14,469 bases of DNA. Origin: Burkholderiaceae bacterium. Its GTDB lineage: Bacteria > Pseudomonadota > Gammaproteobacteria > Burkholderiales > Burkholderiaceae. Both the position numbers and the translations under genes were made by a program. The notes beneath the pieces are model-generated. The model was given only the letters and a program-made list of their open reading frames with translations. It had not been told where the DNA came from and searched no databases. This document shows, piece by piece, positions 1 to 6,147 of this stretch. The stretch is taken from the NCBI GenBank assembly GCA_023253905.1, contig JALREG010000117.1, positions 1 through 14,469 of the forward strand, read 5' to 3'. The stretch's first letter is position 1; each line of letters opens with the position of its first letter.

Positions 1-1893
1 TGGCTGGCGTACGACCGGGACACCGGCAAGACGCTCACGCTGATGGTGCAGTCGGCCTTCAAGGTCATGGGCAACGACGTCCTGATCTCGATCCCCCTGT
101 TCGTGTTCATGGGTTACCTGGTCGAACGGGCCAACCTGATCGACAAGCTGTTCAAGAGCCTGCACCTGGCGCTGGCGCGGGTGCCGGGTTCGCTGGCCGT
201 GGCCACGCTCTTTACTTGCGCGGTGTTCGCCACCGCCACCGGCATCGTGGGCGCAGTCGTCACCCTGATGGGCTTGCTCGCCTTCCCACAGATGCTGCGT
301 GCGGGCTATGACGTGAAGCTGAGCGCGGGTGCAATCACAGCGGGGGGCTGCCTGGGCATTTTGATCCCACCCTCCGTGATGCTGATTGTCTATGGCGCTA
401 CTGCCGGGGTCTCGGTGGTTCAGCTCTACGCCGGAGCGTTTTTCCCTGGGCTGATGCTCGCCGGGCTCTACATCGTGTATGTCATCGTGGTGGCGAAGCT
501 CAAGCCCGAGCTGGCGCCGCCCCTGTCGGAGGAGGCGCGCCGCATCGACCTGCCGCCCCTGATGTCGCGCGTGGCATCGGCTTTCCCCGGCGTTGCGCTA
601 TCCGGACTGCTCCATGCGTTGAAGGGCAAAAATAACGCCGACGTTCCCGTGTCTTATCTGCTCAAGCAACTGGTTGCCGCACTGTTGCCCGCCGTCATTG
701 TGCTTGCCTTGCTGGGAATGGTGTGGAACAGCGTCACGCGCCCGGATCCCGGCCAGGCTTATGCGGCCCAAGGGGGGGCCGCGGGAACAGGAACATCGTC
801 GGGAGGTCTGGCTGAACCGCCGGGATCGTCGGGGCTGCGCGAACCGCCTGGTGCAGGCGGGCTGCGCGAGCCGCCAGGCGCTGGCGGACTTCGTGAACCG
901 CCTGGAGCGCGCGGACTTCGCGAACCCCCGTCTGCTGGCGGGCTCTCGGAACCACCCGGTGCGTCGGGCGGACTGCGCGAGCCGCCAACAGGCAGCGGAC
1001 TGGCCGAGCCACCTGGCGCGTCAACGCTGCGCGAGCCACCGGGCTCGGGAGGACTACGCGAACCCTCAGGCGGCGGGCTGTCCGAGCCACCTGGTTCGCT
1101 GACCCATGATCAGAGTGTCGCAACACTGCCTCGCGTTCCAGCACCAACGAGTTTCTGGATCGGAGCCGGTGCTGCTGCCGTCGCGTTGATCGCCTTCTAT
1201 GCCGTACTCAGCTTTCAACGCTTTGAAATATTCAAGATGCTGCTGAGCAGTTTCTTTCCACTGGTCGTGCTGATCCTTTCCGTGCTGGGCAGCATTGTGT
1301 TTGGGCTTGCCACGCCCACTGAGGCGGCCGCAGTCGGCGCATTCGGCGGCTTTCTTCTCGCAGCAGCCTACCGCCAGCTCACACTGACGGTTGTCAAAGA
1401 CAGCGCGTTTCTGACCGCCAAGACCAGCGCGATGGTCTGCTGGCTGTTTGTAGGCAGCTCTATTTTTTCAGCCGCGTTTGCGCTGCTGGGAGGTCAGGAA
1501 CTGGTTGAGAAGTGGGTTCTTTCGATGAACCTGAGCAAGACCGAGTTCCTGATTCTCAGCCAGGTGATTATCTTCCTCCTGGGCTGGCCTCTCGAGTGGA
1601 CCGAGATCATCGTGATCTTCATGCCGATCTTCATTCCGCTCCTGGATAACTTCGGGGTCGATCCGCTGTTCTTTGGGCTCCTGGTTGCGCTCAACTTGCA
1701 GACCGCGTTCCTGAGTCCGCCGGTTGCGATGGCAGCGTTCTACCTGAAGGGGGTGAGCCCGCCCCACGTCACGCTCAACCAGATCTTCAGGGGCATGCTG
1801 CCTTTCATGGGCATTCAACTGGTCGCCATCGTGTTGCTGTACGTCCTGCCTGAAATCGGGCTGTGGCTCCCCAAAACACTCTACGGGCGCTAA
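1..1893 (+). CDS. TRAP transporter large permease (DctM-like), 5' end missing, with a Gly-Leu-Arg-Glu-Pro-Pro repeat loop
   Basis: Inner-membrane permease of a tripartite ATP-independent periplasmic (TRAP) transporter, which imports carboxylates with sodium using a binding protein. The frame is open from base 1, so the true start lies upstream; the first internal Met is at 43. DctM hallmarks are many hydrophobic spans, GGCLGILIPPSVMLIVYG (about 343-396) and FGLATPTEAAAVGAFGG (about 1300-1350), and a C-terminal WPLEWTEIIVIFMPIFIP region. Between the two conserved halves lies an insertion of about 230 residues that ordinary DctM proteins of roughly 430 residues lack. It holds a hydrophobic span (about 670-730), the repeat (802-1095) and another span (about 1150-1210). 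The substrate cannot be told from sequence. Two binding proteins follow, but of the Bug/TctC type rather than the TRAP DctP type, so the cognate binding protein and small permease are probably upstream of the window. The family call is firm; substrate and role of the loop are open. Confidence 0.93.
   Translation, partial: WLAYDRDTGKTLTLMVQSAFKVMGNDVLISIPLFVFMGYLVERANLIDKLFKSLHLALARVPGSLAVATLFTCAVFATATGIVGAVVTLMGLLAFPQMLRAGYDVKLSAGAITAGGCLGILIPPSVMLIVYGATAGVSVVQLYAGAFFPGLMLAGLYIVYVIVVAKLKPELAPPLSEEARRIDLPPLMSRVASAFPGVALSGLLHALKGKNNADVPVSYLLKQLVAALLPAVIVLALLGMVWNSVTRPDPGQAYAAQGGAAGTGTSSGGLAEPPGSSGLREPPGAGGLREPPGAGGLREPPGARGLREPPSAGGLSEPPGASGGLREPPTGSGLAEPPGASTLREPPGSGGLREPSGGGLSEPPGSLTHDQSVATLPRVPAPTSFWIGAGAAAVALIAFYAVLSFQRFEIFKMLLSSFFPLVVLILSVLGSIVFGLATPTEAAAVGAFGGFLLAAAYRQLTLTVVKDSAFLTAKTSAMVCWLFVGSSIFSAAFALLGGQELVEKWVLSMNLSKTEFLILSQVIIFLLGWPLEWTEIIVIFMPIFIPLLDNFGVDPLFFGLLVALNLQTAFLSPPVAMAAFYLKGVSPPHVTLNQIFRGMLPFMGIQLVAIVLLYVLPEIGLWLPKTLYGR
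802..1095 (+). repeat. In-frame tandem repeat, about 11 copies of a 9-residue GLREPPGAG unit
   Basis: About eleven imperfect copies of a 27-base unit lie inside the TRAP permease gene. They read G-L-(R/A/S)-E-P-P-G-x-x, with occasional 8- or 10-residue spacing. The Glu-Pro-Pro core is kept while its codons vary (gaaccgcc, gagccgcc, gagccacc, gaaccacc), so the copies have diverged mainly at silent positions. The composition (Gly, Pro, alternating Arg/Glu) predicts a flexible, extended, disordered linker between two membrane spans. The regular 27-base period also leaves other frames open, which explains overlapping spurious reading frames here. Confidence 0.9.
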
Positions 1894-2011
1894 GCTCTCT
1901 GACCGCGCCGAGTAGCCCCTCGCCGGGGCGCCTCGGTCCGCGCATAAATCCGGTCCGACAGCGTGGCCGTGTAGCCCTGCAGGCCGACCCTGATTGTTGA
2001 AGGAGCACACC

Positions 2012-3013
2012 GTGTCAAAGGATTCCTTACGTCTGATTCCCCGCCGCCGGATACTGGGCGCGAGCCTCGCATCACTCGGTCTGGGCGCCGCCCCGTCGGC
2101 TTTCGCTCAGACTGCCGAGACCTGGCCATCGCGACCCATCCGGCTCCTCGTGGGCTTCGCACCCGGGGGAAGCTCTGACGTGGTGTCGCGACTCATGGCG
2201 CAACGCCTCTCGCCGATACTGGGTCAGCAGGTGGTGGTGGAAAACCGTCCGGGCGCAGGCGGCCTGATCGCAGCCGAAGCGGTGGCCCGCGCCCAGCCTG
2301 ACGGCTACACCTGGGCGCTTCTTCCCAGCGGGCACGCCAGTCAGGCGGCGATGCTGAAGAAAATGCCCATGCACCCCATCGATGACTTCGCCTGGGTCAG
2401 CACCATCACGGTTTATCCGATGTTTTATTGCGTTGCCAACGAGTCTCCGATCCGTAACCTTCGCGACCTCATTGACCGTGCGAAAGCCAACCCGGGCAAG
2501 TTGTCGTTCTCCTCGCTGGGAATCGGCGCAGCCCATCACCTCTTGGGCGAGTGGATCAATGCCGAAGCGGGAATCGATCTGGCCCACGTGCCCTACAAGG
2601 GATCGCCCGCTGCGTTCGCAGATGTAGCGGCCGGACGGGTCGACCTCATGGTCGAGACCGCCACCGCCGCACTGCCGCTCATCCGAAGCGGCAAGGTTCG
2701 CGCGCTCGCCGTCACCTCAACCGAAGGCAAGTCTCTGGTGCCCGGGGTGCCGGCAGCCTCTGAAACCATCCCCGGCCTGGAATACGAATCATGGCTGGGC
2801 ATTGTCACCACCCCCAAGACGCCGCAGCCCGTCGTTGACCGAATCAACCGCGCCATTCGTGAAGCGCTGGCCGATCCCGACATTGTGAAGCGTCTGGAAG
2901 ACCTGGGCGGGCGTCCTGGGCCTTCGTCTCCCGAGCAGTTCAGTGGCCGCGTGCAGCGCGACATCGACAGCTTTCGAAAGATCGTAAGCGGGCGGGGGAT
3001 ACCTCAGTTCTGA
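2012..3013 (+). CDS. Bug/TctC-family periplasmic substrate-binding protein
   Basis: Periplasmic solute-binding protein of the tripartite tricarboxylate transporter (TTT, Bug/TctC) family, binding small carboxylates or related metabolites. I start it at GTG 2012 (333 residues) because AAGGAG at 2000-2005 sits 6 bases upstream; a TTG further 5' would place this ribosome site inside the gene. The N-terminus has three arginines (residues 11-13, PRRRILG) before a hydrophobic stretch ending AFA-Q near residue 32, which looks like a Tat-type export signal. Family motifs follow: LLVGFAPGGSSDVVSR, GQQVVVENRPGAGG, then QPDGYT, and a VPYKGSPAAFADVAAGRVD segment in the second lobe. It lies 118 bases after the TRAP permease and 69 bases before a second Bug gene, so the three may be co-transcribed. 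TTT membrane subunits (TctA/TctB) are absent from the window, as is common for Bug genes. The ligand is unknown. Confidence 0.93.
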   Translation: MSKDSLRLIPRRRILGASLASLGLGAAPSAFAQTAETWPSRPIRLLVGFAPGGSSDVVSRLMAQRLSPILGQQVVVENRPGAGGLIAAEAVARAQPDGYTWALLPSGHASQAAMLKKMPMHPIDDFAWVSTITVYPMFYCVANESPIRNLRDLIDRAKANPGKLSFSSLGIGAAHHLLGEWINAEAGIDLAHVPYKGSPAAFADVAAGRVDLMVETATAALPLIRSGKVRALAVTSTEGKSLVPGVPAASETIPGLEYESWLGIVTTPKTPQPVVDRINRAIREALADPDIVKRLEDLGGRPGPSSPEQFSGRVQRDIDSFRKIVSGRGIPQF

Positions 3014-3082
3014 TTGCTGCAGTGAGTTTCGCCGTTTTAAGCGGCAACCCTGTTTTCGCCCGATCACACGGAGACCTGTCCC

Positions 3083-4054
3083 ATGACACCCCATCTCATT
3101 CGCCGAACCCTGCTTGCGCTCATTGCAGCGCTCCCCATCGCTGCGGTGGCGCAGGAGGCCTGGCCCACGCGCTCGATCACAATGGTCATCCCATTCCCGC
3201 CCGGTGGCGTCGCCGACACGGTTGGCCGACCTGTCGCCGACGCTCTGTCGCGCATCCTGGGTCAGCCCGTTGTCGTCGAGAACCGCGCCGGAGCGGGTGG
3301 TGGGGTTGGCATGGCGCAGGTTGCACGCGCAAAGCCCGACGGCTACACGGTGATGATGGCGCTCTCCTCGGTCACGATCCTTCCCGAAGCCGATCGCGTC
3401 CTGGAGCGTTCACCCATGTTCACCCTCGATCAGCTCACCCCGATCGCCCGCTTTACCGCCGATCCCACCGTACTGGTGGTTCGGGCCGATAGCCCGTGGC
3501 GTACGCTCGATGATTTCATCGCTGACGCCCGTAAACGTCCGGGTGCCATCACCTTCGGTTCGTCTGGCAACTACGGCACCATGCATGTTCCGATGGAGAT
3601 GCTCAAGCAAGCCACCGGTACCTTCATGCTTCATGTGCCTTACACCGGCGCGGGGCCTGCGATCGTTGGCCTGATTGGCGCCCAGGTCGATGCCCTGGCC
3701 ACCGGCCCCGCCACCATCGTCCAGCATGTCAAGGCGGGTCGACTGAGGGCGCTCGCACATTGGGGCGAGGGCCGACTTGCCTCGCTTCCGGATATTCCCA
3801 GCCTCGAACAGGCCGGAATGAAGGTTCGCTTCTCGCAGTGGTCCGGTCTGTTTGCGCCGGCGGGCTTGCCCGAGGCTGTCACCGCGCGCTTGCGCGATGC
3901 GGCCGCCCGCGCGGCCACCGACGAACGCGTCGTTAAAGCGATCAGCGGCGCAGGCACCCCCATCCAGTTTCTCGACAGCGCCGGCTTTGCCAGCTTTGTG
4001 CGCGACGATGCCCGTGTCATGGGTGACGTCGTTCGTCGCATCGGCAAACAGTGA
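3083..4054 (+). CDS. Second Bug/TctC-family periplasmic substrate-binding protein
   Basis: Periplasmic binding protein of 323 residues, same family as its upstream neighbour but clearly divergent, so an old paralogue rather than a recent duplicate. The ATG at 3083 follows GGAG (3070-3073) by 9 bases. The signal peptide has two arginines (residues 7-8), a hydrophobic core and a probable cleavage AVA-Q near residue 23; it looks Sec-type. Family motifs: VIPFPPGGVADTVGR, GQPVVVENRAGAGG, KPDGYT, and HVPYTGAGPAIVGLIGAQVD with the usual small-residue ligand loop. The ligand cannot be read off. A strong intrinsic terminator begins 4 bases after the stop codon, which marks the end of this transport unit and isolates it from the light-harvesting operon downstream. 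Confidence 0.93.
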   Translation: MTPHLIRRTLLALIAALPIAAVAQEAWPTRSITMVIPFPPGGVADTVGRPVADALSRILGQPVVVENRAGAGGGVGMAQVARAKPDGYTVMMALSSVTILPEADRVLERSPMFTLDQLTPIARFTADPTVLVVRADSPWRTLDDFIADARKRPGAITFGSSGNYGTMHVPMEMLKQATGTFMLHVPYTGAGPAIVGLIGAQVDALATGPATIVQHVKAGRLRALAHWGEGRLASLPDIPSLEQAGMKVRFSQWSGLFAPAGLPEAVTARLRDAAARAATDERVVKAISGAGTPIQFLDSAGFASFVRDDARVMGDVVRRIGKQ

Positions 4055-4058
4055 GGCC

Positions 4059-4082
4059 AGCGGCCCCCGACGGGCCGCTTTT
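4059..4082 (+). terminator. Rho-independent terminator after the second Bug gene
   Basis: An 8-bp GC-rich stem (AGCGGCCC paired with GGGCCGCT) with loop CCGAC is followed by a run of T (4079-4082). It begins just after the TGA stop at 4052-4054, as expected for the end of the transport operon. Confidence 0.85.
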
Positions 4083-4100
4083 CCCATGTGATTTTTCGCT

Positions 4101-4113
4101 GTGCGACACGCAC
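4101..4113. promoter_or_regulatory. Inverted repeat GTGCG-ACA-CGCAC upstream of the puc promoter
   Basis: A perfect 5-bp inverted repeat with a 3-base spacer lies 24 bases upstream of the -35 element. Its position suits an upstream activator or accessory repressor, but it matches no consensus I recognise and could be chance in GC-rich DNA. Confidence 0.3.
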
Positions 4114-4136
4114 GCACCGCAATGGGTCACGTTTTG

Positions 4137-4164
4137 TTGACATTTGTCTATGTCAAGTTAAAAT
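4137..4164 (+). promoter_or_regulatory. Sigma70-type promoter of the puc operon
   Basis: A perfect -35 box TTGACA (4137-4142) is followed after 16 bases by TAAAAT (4159-4164), 5 of 6 matches to the -10 consensus. The expected transcript start is near 4171, giving a pucB leader of about 100 bases. The region is distinctly more AT-rich than its surroundings. The promoter overlaps the proposed repressor half-sites, so binding there would block RNA polymerase. Confidence 0.75.
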
Positions 4165-4168
4165 GACA
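4138..4168. promoter_or_regulatory. PpsR/CrtJ-type operator: three TGTCA/TGACA half-sites at 13-base steps
   Basis: Half-sites TGACA (4138-4142), TGTCA (4151-4155) and TGACA (4164-4168) alternate in orientation with exactly 8 bases between each. The right-hand pair is a perfect TGTCA-N8-TGACA palindrome and fits TGT-N12-ACA, the known site of the photosynthesis repressor PpsR (CrtJ). The outer half-sites cover the -35 box and touch the -10 box of the puc promoter. By analogy with other purple bacteria this predicts repression of LH2 in oxygen and/or strong light. The match is seen; the regulator is inferred. Confidence 0.7.
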
Positions 4169-4213
4169 GAAGGTTAGGCCAGAAGTATGGACTGACCTGT
4201 TGCAACAAGGCTC

Positions 4214-4229
4214 CGCACTTCGGTGCGGG
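4214..4229 (+). promoter_or_regulatory. cUUCGg tetraloop hairpin in the puc leader
   Basis: CCGCAC and GTGCGG form a perfect 6-bp stem closed by TTCG, the exceptionally stable C(UUCG)G tetraloop. It lies in the untranslated leader, 28 bases before the pucB ribosome site, with no T run after it, so mRNA stabilisation or leader folding is more likely than termination. Confidence 0.6.
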
Positions 4230-4269
4230 TTCAACAGTGCACAGAGCTGTACCTTGCAAGGAGCAACAC

Positions 4270-4422
4270 ATGTCTGACAAAGACAAAGTCTGGCCGACGG
4301 GCTTGACCGAGGGCGAGTCGGAGGAAATCCACAGGCACCTGATTCAGGGAACGCAGATCTTCGGGATGATTGCGGCCCTGGCTCACCTGCTGGCTTACCT
4401 CTATTCGCCCTGGCTCAAGTAA
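4270..4422 (+). CDS. pucB: LH2 antenna complex beta polypeptide (PucB)
   Basis: A 50-residue bacteriochlorophyll-binding subunit of the peripheral light-harvesting complex LH2 in the intracytoplasmic membrane. ATG 4270 is preceded at 6 bases by AAGGAG (4258-4263). The chain has a polar N-terminus (KVWPTGLTEGE), then SEEIHRHLIQGT, one membrane span and the antenna ending AHLLAYLYSPWL. His39 matches the B850-type bacteriochlorophyll ligand (beta-His30 of Rhodoblastus acidophilus) and His21 matches beta-His12 near the B800 pigment. The SEE-x-H-x(5)-GT block is typical of LH2 rather than LH1 beta chains. Gln29 stands where R. acidophilus has Arg20, which contacts the B800 acetyl group. It is followed after 12 bases by pucA, in the usual beta-alpha order. 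Confidence 0.93.
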   Translation: MSDKDKVWPTGLTEGESEEIHRHLIQGTQIFGMIAALAHLLAYLYSPWLK

Positions 4423-4434
4423 AAGGAGAGCCTC

Positions 4435-4614
4435 ATGATCTACGGAAAAATGTGGTGCGTCGTGAAGCCCTCCGTGGGCATCCCGATCTTCCTCTCCGCT
4501 GTCGCAATCGGCTCGTTCTGCGTGCATCTCGCGATCACGACGAACACGACCTGGGTGAAGGATTTCCTGAACGGCAAGGCGAAGCCTGCCGCGACGGCTC
4601 CTGCCAAGTCGTAG
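4435..4614 (+). CDS. pucA: LH2 antenna complex alpha polypeptide (PucA), B800-820-like
   Basis: A 59-residue LH2 alpha subunit pairing with PucB to bind bacteriochlorophyll and carotenoid. ATG 4435 follows AAGGAG (4423-4428) by 6 bases. The order M1-x-x-G-K5-x-W7, V9-V10-x-P12, V14-G15-I16-P17, H31 and T38-T39-W40 aligns without gaps to known LH2 alpha chains. Met1 is the expected B800 ligand and His31 the B850-type ligand. Residues 44-45 are Phe-Leu, where B800-850 complexes usually have Tyr-Trp. Those two residues hydrogen-bond the pigment acetyl groups, and Phe-Leu is the pairing of B800-820 (LH3) antennae. The C-terminus is a short Lys/Ala/Pro tail, as in some betaproteobacterial alpha chains. 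The identification as LH2 alpha is firm; the spectral type is inferred. Confidence 0.93.
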   Translation: MIYGKMWCVVKPSVGIPIFLSAVAIGSFCVHLAITTNTTWVKDFLNGKAKPAATAPAKS

Positions 4615-4628
4615 GTCAATGACCTGCC

Positions 4629-4656
4629 CGGGCCGGAGCCTCCGGGTTCCGGCCCG
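4629..4656 (+). terminator. pucA-pucC intercistronic hairpin (attenuating terminator or mRNA stabiliser)
   Basis: A perfect 9-bp stem (CGGGCCGGA with TCCGGCCCG) and a 10-base loop fill most of the 51-base gap between pucA and pucC, followed by the T-rich CTTGTCTT. The stem ends 9 bases before the pucC ATG. Such hairpins after antenna genes typically make the pucBA message abundant and longer-lived while limiting read-through into pucC. Confidence 0.75.
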
Positions 4657-4665
4657 CTTGTCTTA

Positions 4666-6084
4666 ATGAGCAGAGACACTCCCTCACGCCGGGCCTCCTA
4701 TCTGGCCACGCTGGGAACCCGTTTTCTGCCGTTTGCTGACGCAGCCTCACCCGACCTTCCGCTACCCCGGCTGCTCCGGCTTTCACTTTTTCAGATTTCG
4801 GTTGGCATGGCGCTTGTCATGCTGATCGGCACCCTCAATCGCGTGATGATCGTTGAGATGGGTGTGCCCGCCGGTCTGGTATCAGTGATGTTTGCGCTGC
4901 CGCTGCTTGCTGCGCCATTCCGGGCCCTCATCGGCTTCCGATCCGATCACCACCGATCCGAACTCGGTTGGCGTCGGGTGCCTTATCTGTGGATGGGAAC
5001 ACTGCTGCAGTTCGGCGGGTTCGCGATCATGCCGTTCGCCCTGCTGGTGTTGGCCGGCGCCGGCGCCTCCGCCAGCGCGCCGGCCTGGGTGGGACACCTT
5101 GCTGCAGGATTCGCATTTCTCCTGGTGGGTGCCGGTATTCACACTACCCAAACCGTCGGGCTCGCGCTCGCAACCGACCAGGCGCCGGTCGAATCCCACC
5201 CCAGGGTAGTGGGCCTCATGTACGTCATGCTTCTGGTGGGCATGCTGGTCAGCGCCTTCGTCTTCGGCGAGTTGCTGTCCACCTACTCCCCTGGCCGGCT
5301 GATCCAGGTGATTCAGGGGACGGCGGTGCTGACGCTGGTCCTCAACACCATCGCTATGTGGAAGCAGGAAGCCCGCAGTCGTGACCGCAAGCCGCGCACC
5401 GACGTGCCCGACCCAAGCTTCGCAGAGGCCTGGCAACTCTTCAGACGTGGCGATCACGCACTCCGCAGGCTCTGGCTGATCGGTCTCGGCACGATGGCCT
5501 TTGCAATGGAAGATGTCCTGATTGAACCGTACGGCGGCGAAATACTCGGGCTCAGCGTGTCCGCCACCACCAGCCTCACGGCCACGCTCGCGCTCGGCGG
5601 GCTGCTGGGCTTTGGCTATGCCTCGCGCGTTCTCAGTCGCGGCGCCGACCCCATGAGAATCGCTGGCTTGGGCGCGGTGGTCGGCCTGCCCGCATTCGCG
5701 TGCGTGATGTTGGCCGCGCCCTGGCAGTCCCCGGCGCTTTTCAGTACCGGCATCCTCCTGATTGGTGTCGGTGGCGGCCTGTTCGGGCATGGCACGCTCA
5801 CCGCTACGATGAATCGCGCCGTGCCCGGGCAGGAAGGCATCGCACTTGGCGCATGGGGTGCGGTGCAAGCCAGTGCGGCGGGCCTCGCTATGGCGATGGG
5901 CGGGGTCTTGCGCGATGTCGTGGCTTCGTTCAGCGATAGCCTGTCGGGCTACTTGTCGGTGTATGGGCTCGAGCTTTTCATGTTGCTGGTCACGCTCGCG
6001 CTCCTGCCACCACTGTTGCGTCGAGGCCCCGCTCGAGACCCGGCGCCGGCCAGTCCCGGACGCTCGACCGGAACGCAGGGTTAA
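4666..6084 (+). CDS. pucC: PucC, LH2 assembly factor (BCD family, MFS fold)
   Basis: A 472-residue polytopic inner-membrane protein of the bacteriochlorophyll delivery (BCD/PucC/LhaA) family, needed for assembly or accumulation of LH2. About twelve hydrophobic spans are visible. The family N-terminus is very clear: LPFADAASPDLPLPRLLRLS, then GTLNRVMIVEMGVPAGLVS, then PFRALIGFRSDHHRS and WRRVPYLWMGTLLQFGGFAI. A later GGGLFGHGTLTATMNRAVP segment and a polar C-terminal tail complete it. Position directly behind pucBA favours PucC over LhaA, which serves LH1 and usually lies with bacteriochlorophyll genes. ATG 4666 is the best start because it keeps the whole conserved N-terminus, but no Shine-Dalgarno is visible and the intercistronic hairpin abuts the start, so translation is probably weak. 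Confidence 0.92.
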   Translation: MSRDTPSRRASYLATLGTRFLPFADAASPDLPLPRLLRLSLFQISVGMALVMLIGTLNRVMIVEMGVPAGLVSVMFALPLLAAPFRALIGFRSDHHRSELGWRRVPYLWMGTLLQFGGFAIMPFALLVLAGAGASASAPAWVGHLAAGFAFLLVGAGIHTTQTVGLALATDQAPVESHPRVVGLMYVMLLVGMLVSAFVFGELLSTYSPGRLIQVIQGTAVLTLVLNTIAMWKQEARSRDRKPRTDVPDPSFAEAWQLFRRGDHALRRLWLIGLGTMAFAMEDVLIEPYGGEILGLSVSATTSLTATLALGGLLGFGYASRVLSRGADPMRIAGLGAVVGLPAFACVMLAAPWQSPALFSTGILLIGVGGGLFGHGTLTATMNRAVPGQEGIALGAWGAVQASAAGLAMAMGGVLRDVVASFSDSLSGYLSVYGLELFMLLVTLALLPPLLRRGPARDPAPASPGRSTGTQG

Positions 6085-6147
6085 TCGCGCTGGTCTGTTC
6101 GACCGGTGCGATCATTGGTGGATAACAATCCTCCCTGGAGATCGAGC

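Noticed and set aside
674..1147. Open reading frames on both strands across the repeat region (Arg/Ala-rich and Arg/Val-rich products)
   Set aside because: They arise because a 27-base GC-rich repeat keeps several frames open. Products are low-complexity, lack ribosome sites, and the TRAP permease frame carries the conserved flanks.
1915..1929. GCCCC-TCGCC-GGGGC hairpin as a terminator after the TRAP permease
   Set aside because: The stem has only 5 bp and no T run follows, so it does not support a terminator call.
1468..2010. Minus-strand open frame of 180 codons opposite the TRAP permease end
   Set aside because: It is charge-rich with no recognisable domain and lies antisense to the conserved C-terminal half of the permease.
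4135..4177. Very short upstream frame (ATG at 4163, four codons) before pucB
   Set aside because: The ATG overlaps the -10 box and lies upstream of the expected transcript start, so it would not be transcribed.
4237..4269. Longer pucB with 11 extra N-terminal residues
   Set aside because: The ribosome site AAGGAG lies inside this extension, directly in front of ATG 4270, and LH2 beta chains start near there.
4270..4614. Assignment of the antenna pair to LH1 (pufBA)
   Set aside because: The alpha chain has the LH2 pattern (GK-x-W, V-G-I-P, H31, TTW40), the beta chain has SEE-x-H-x(5)-GT, and pucC rather than pufLM follows.
4882..5868. Minus-strand open frame of 328 codons opposite pucC
   Set aside because: The composition (His, Gly, Glu, Arg rich) is typical of the complement of a GC-rich membrane-protein gene, and the sense strand is an unmistakable PucC.
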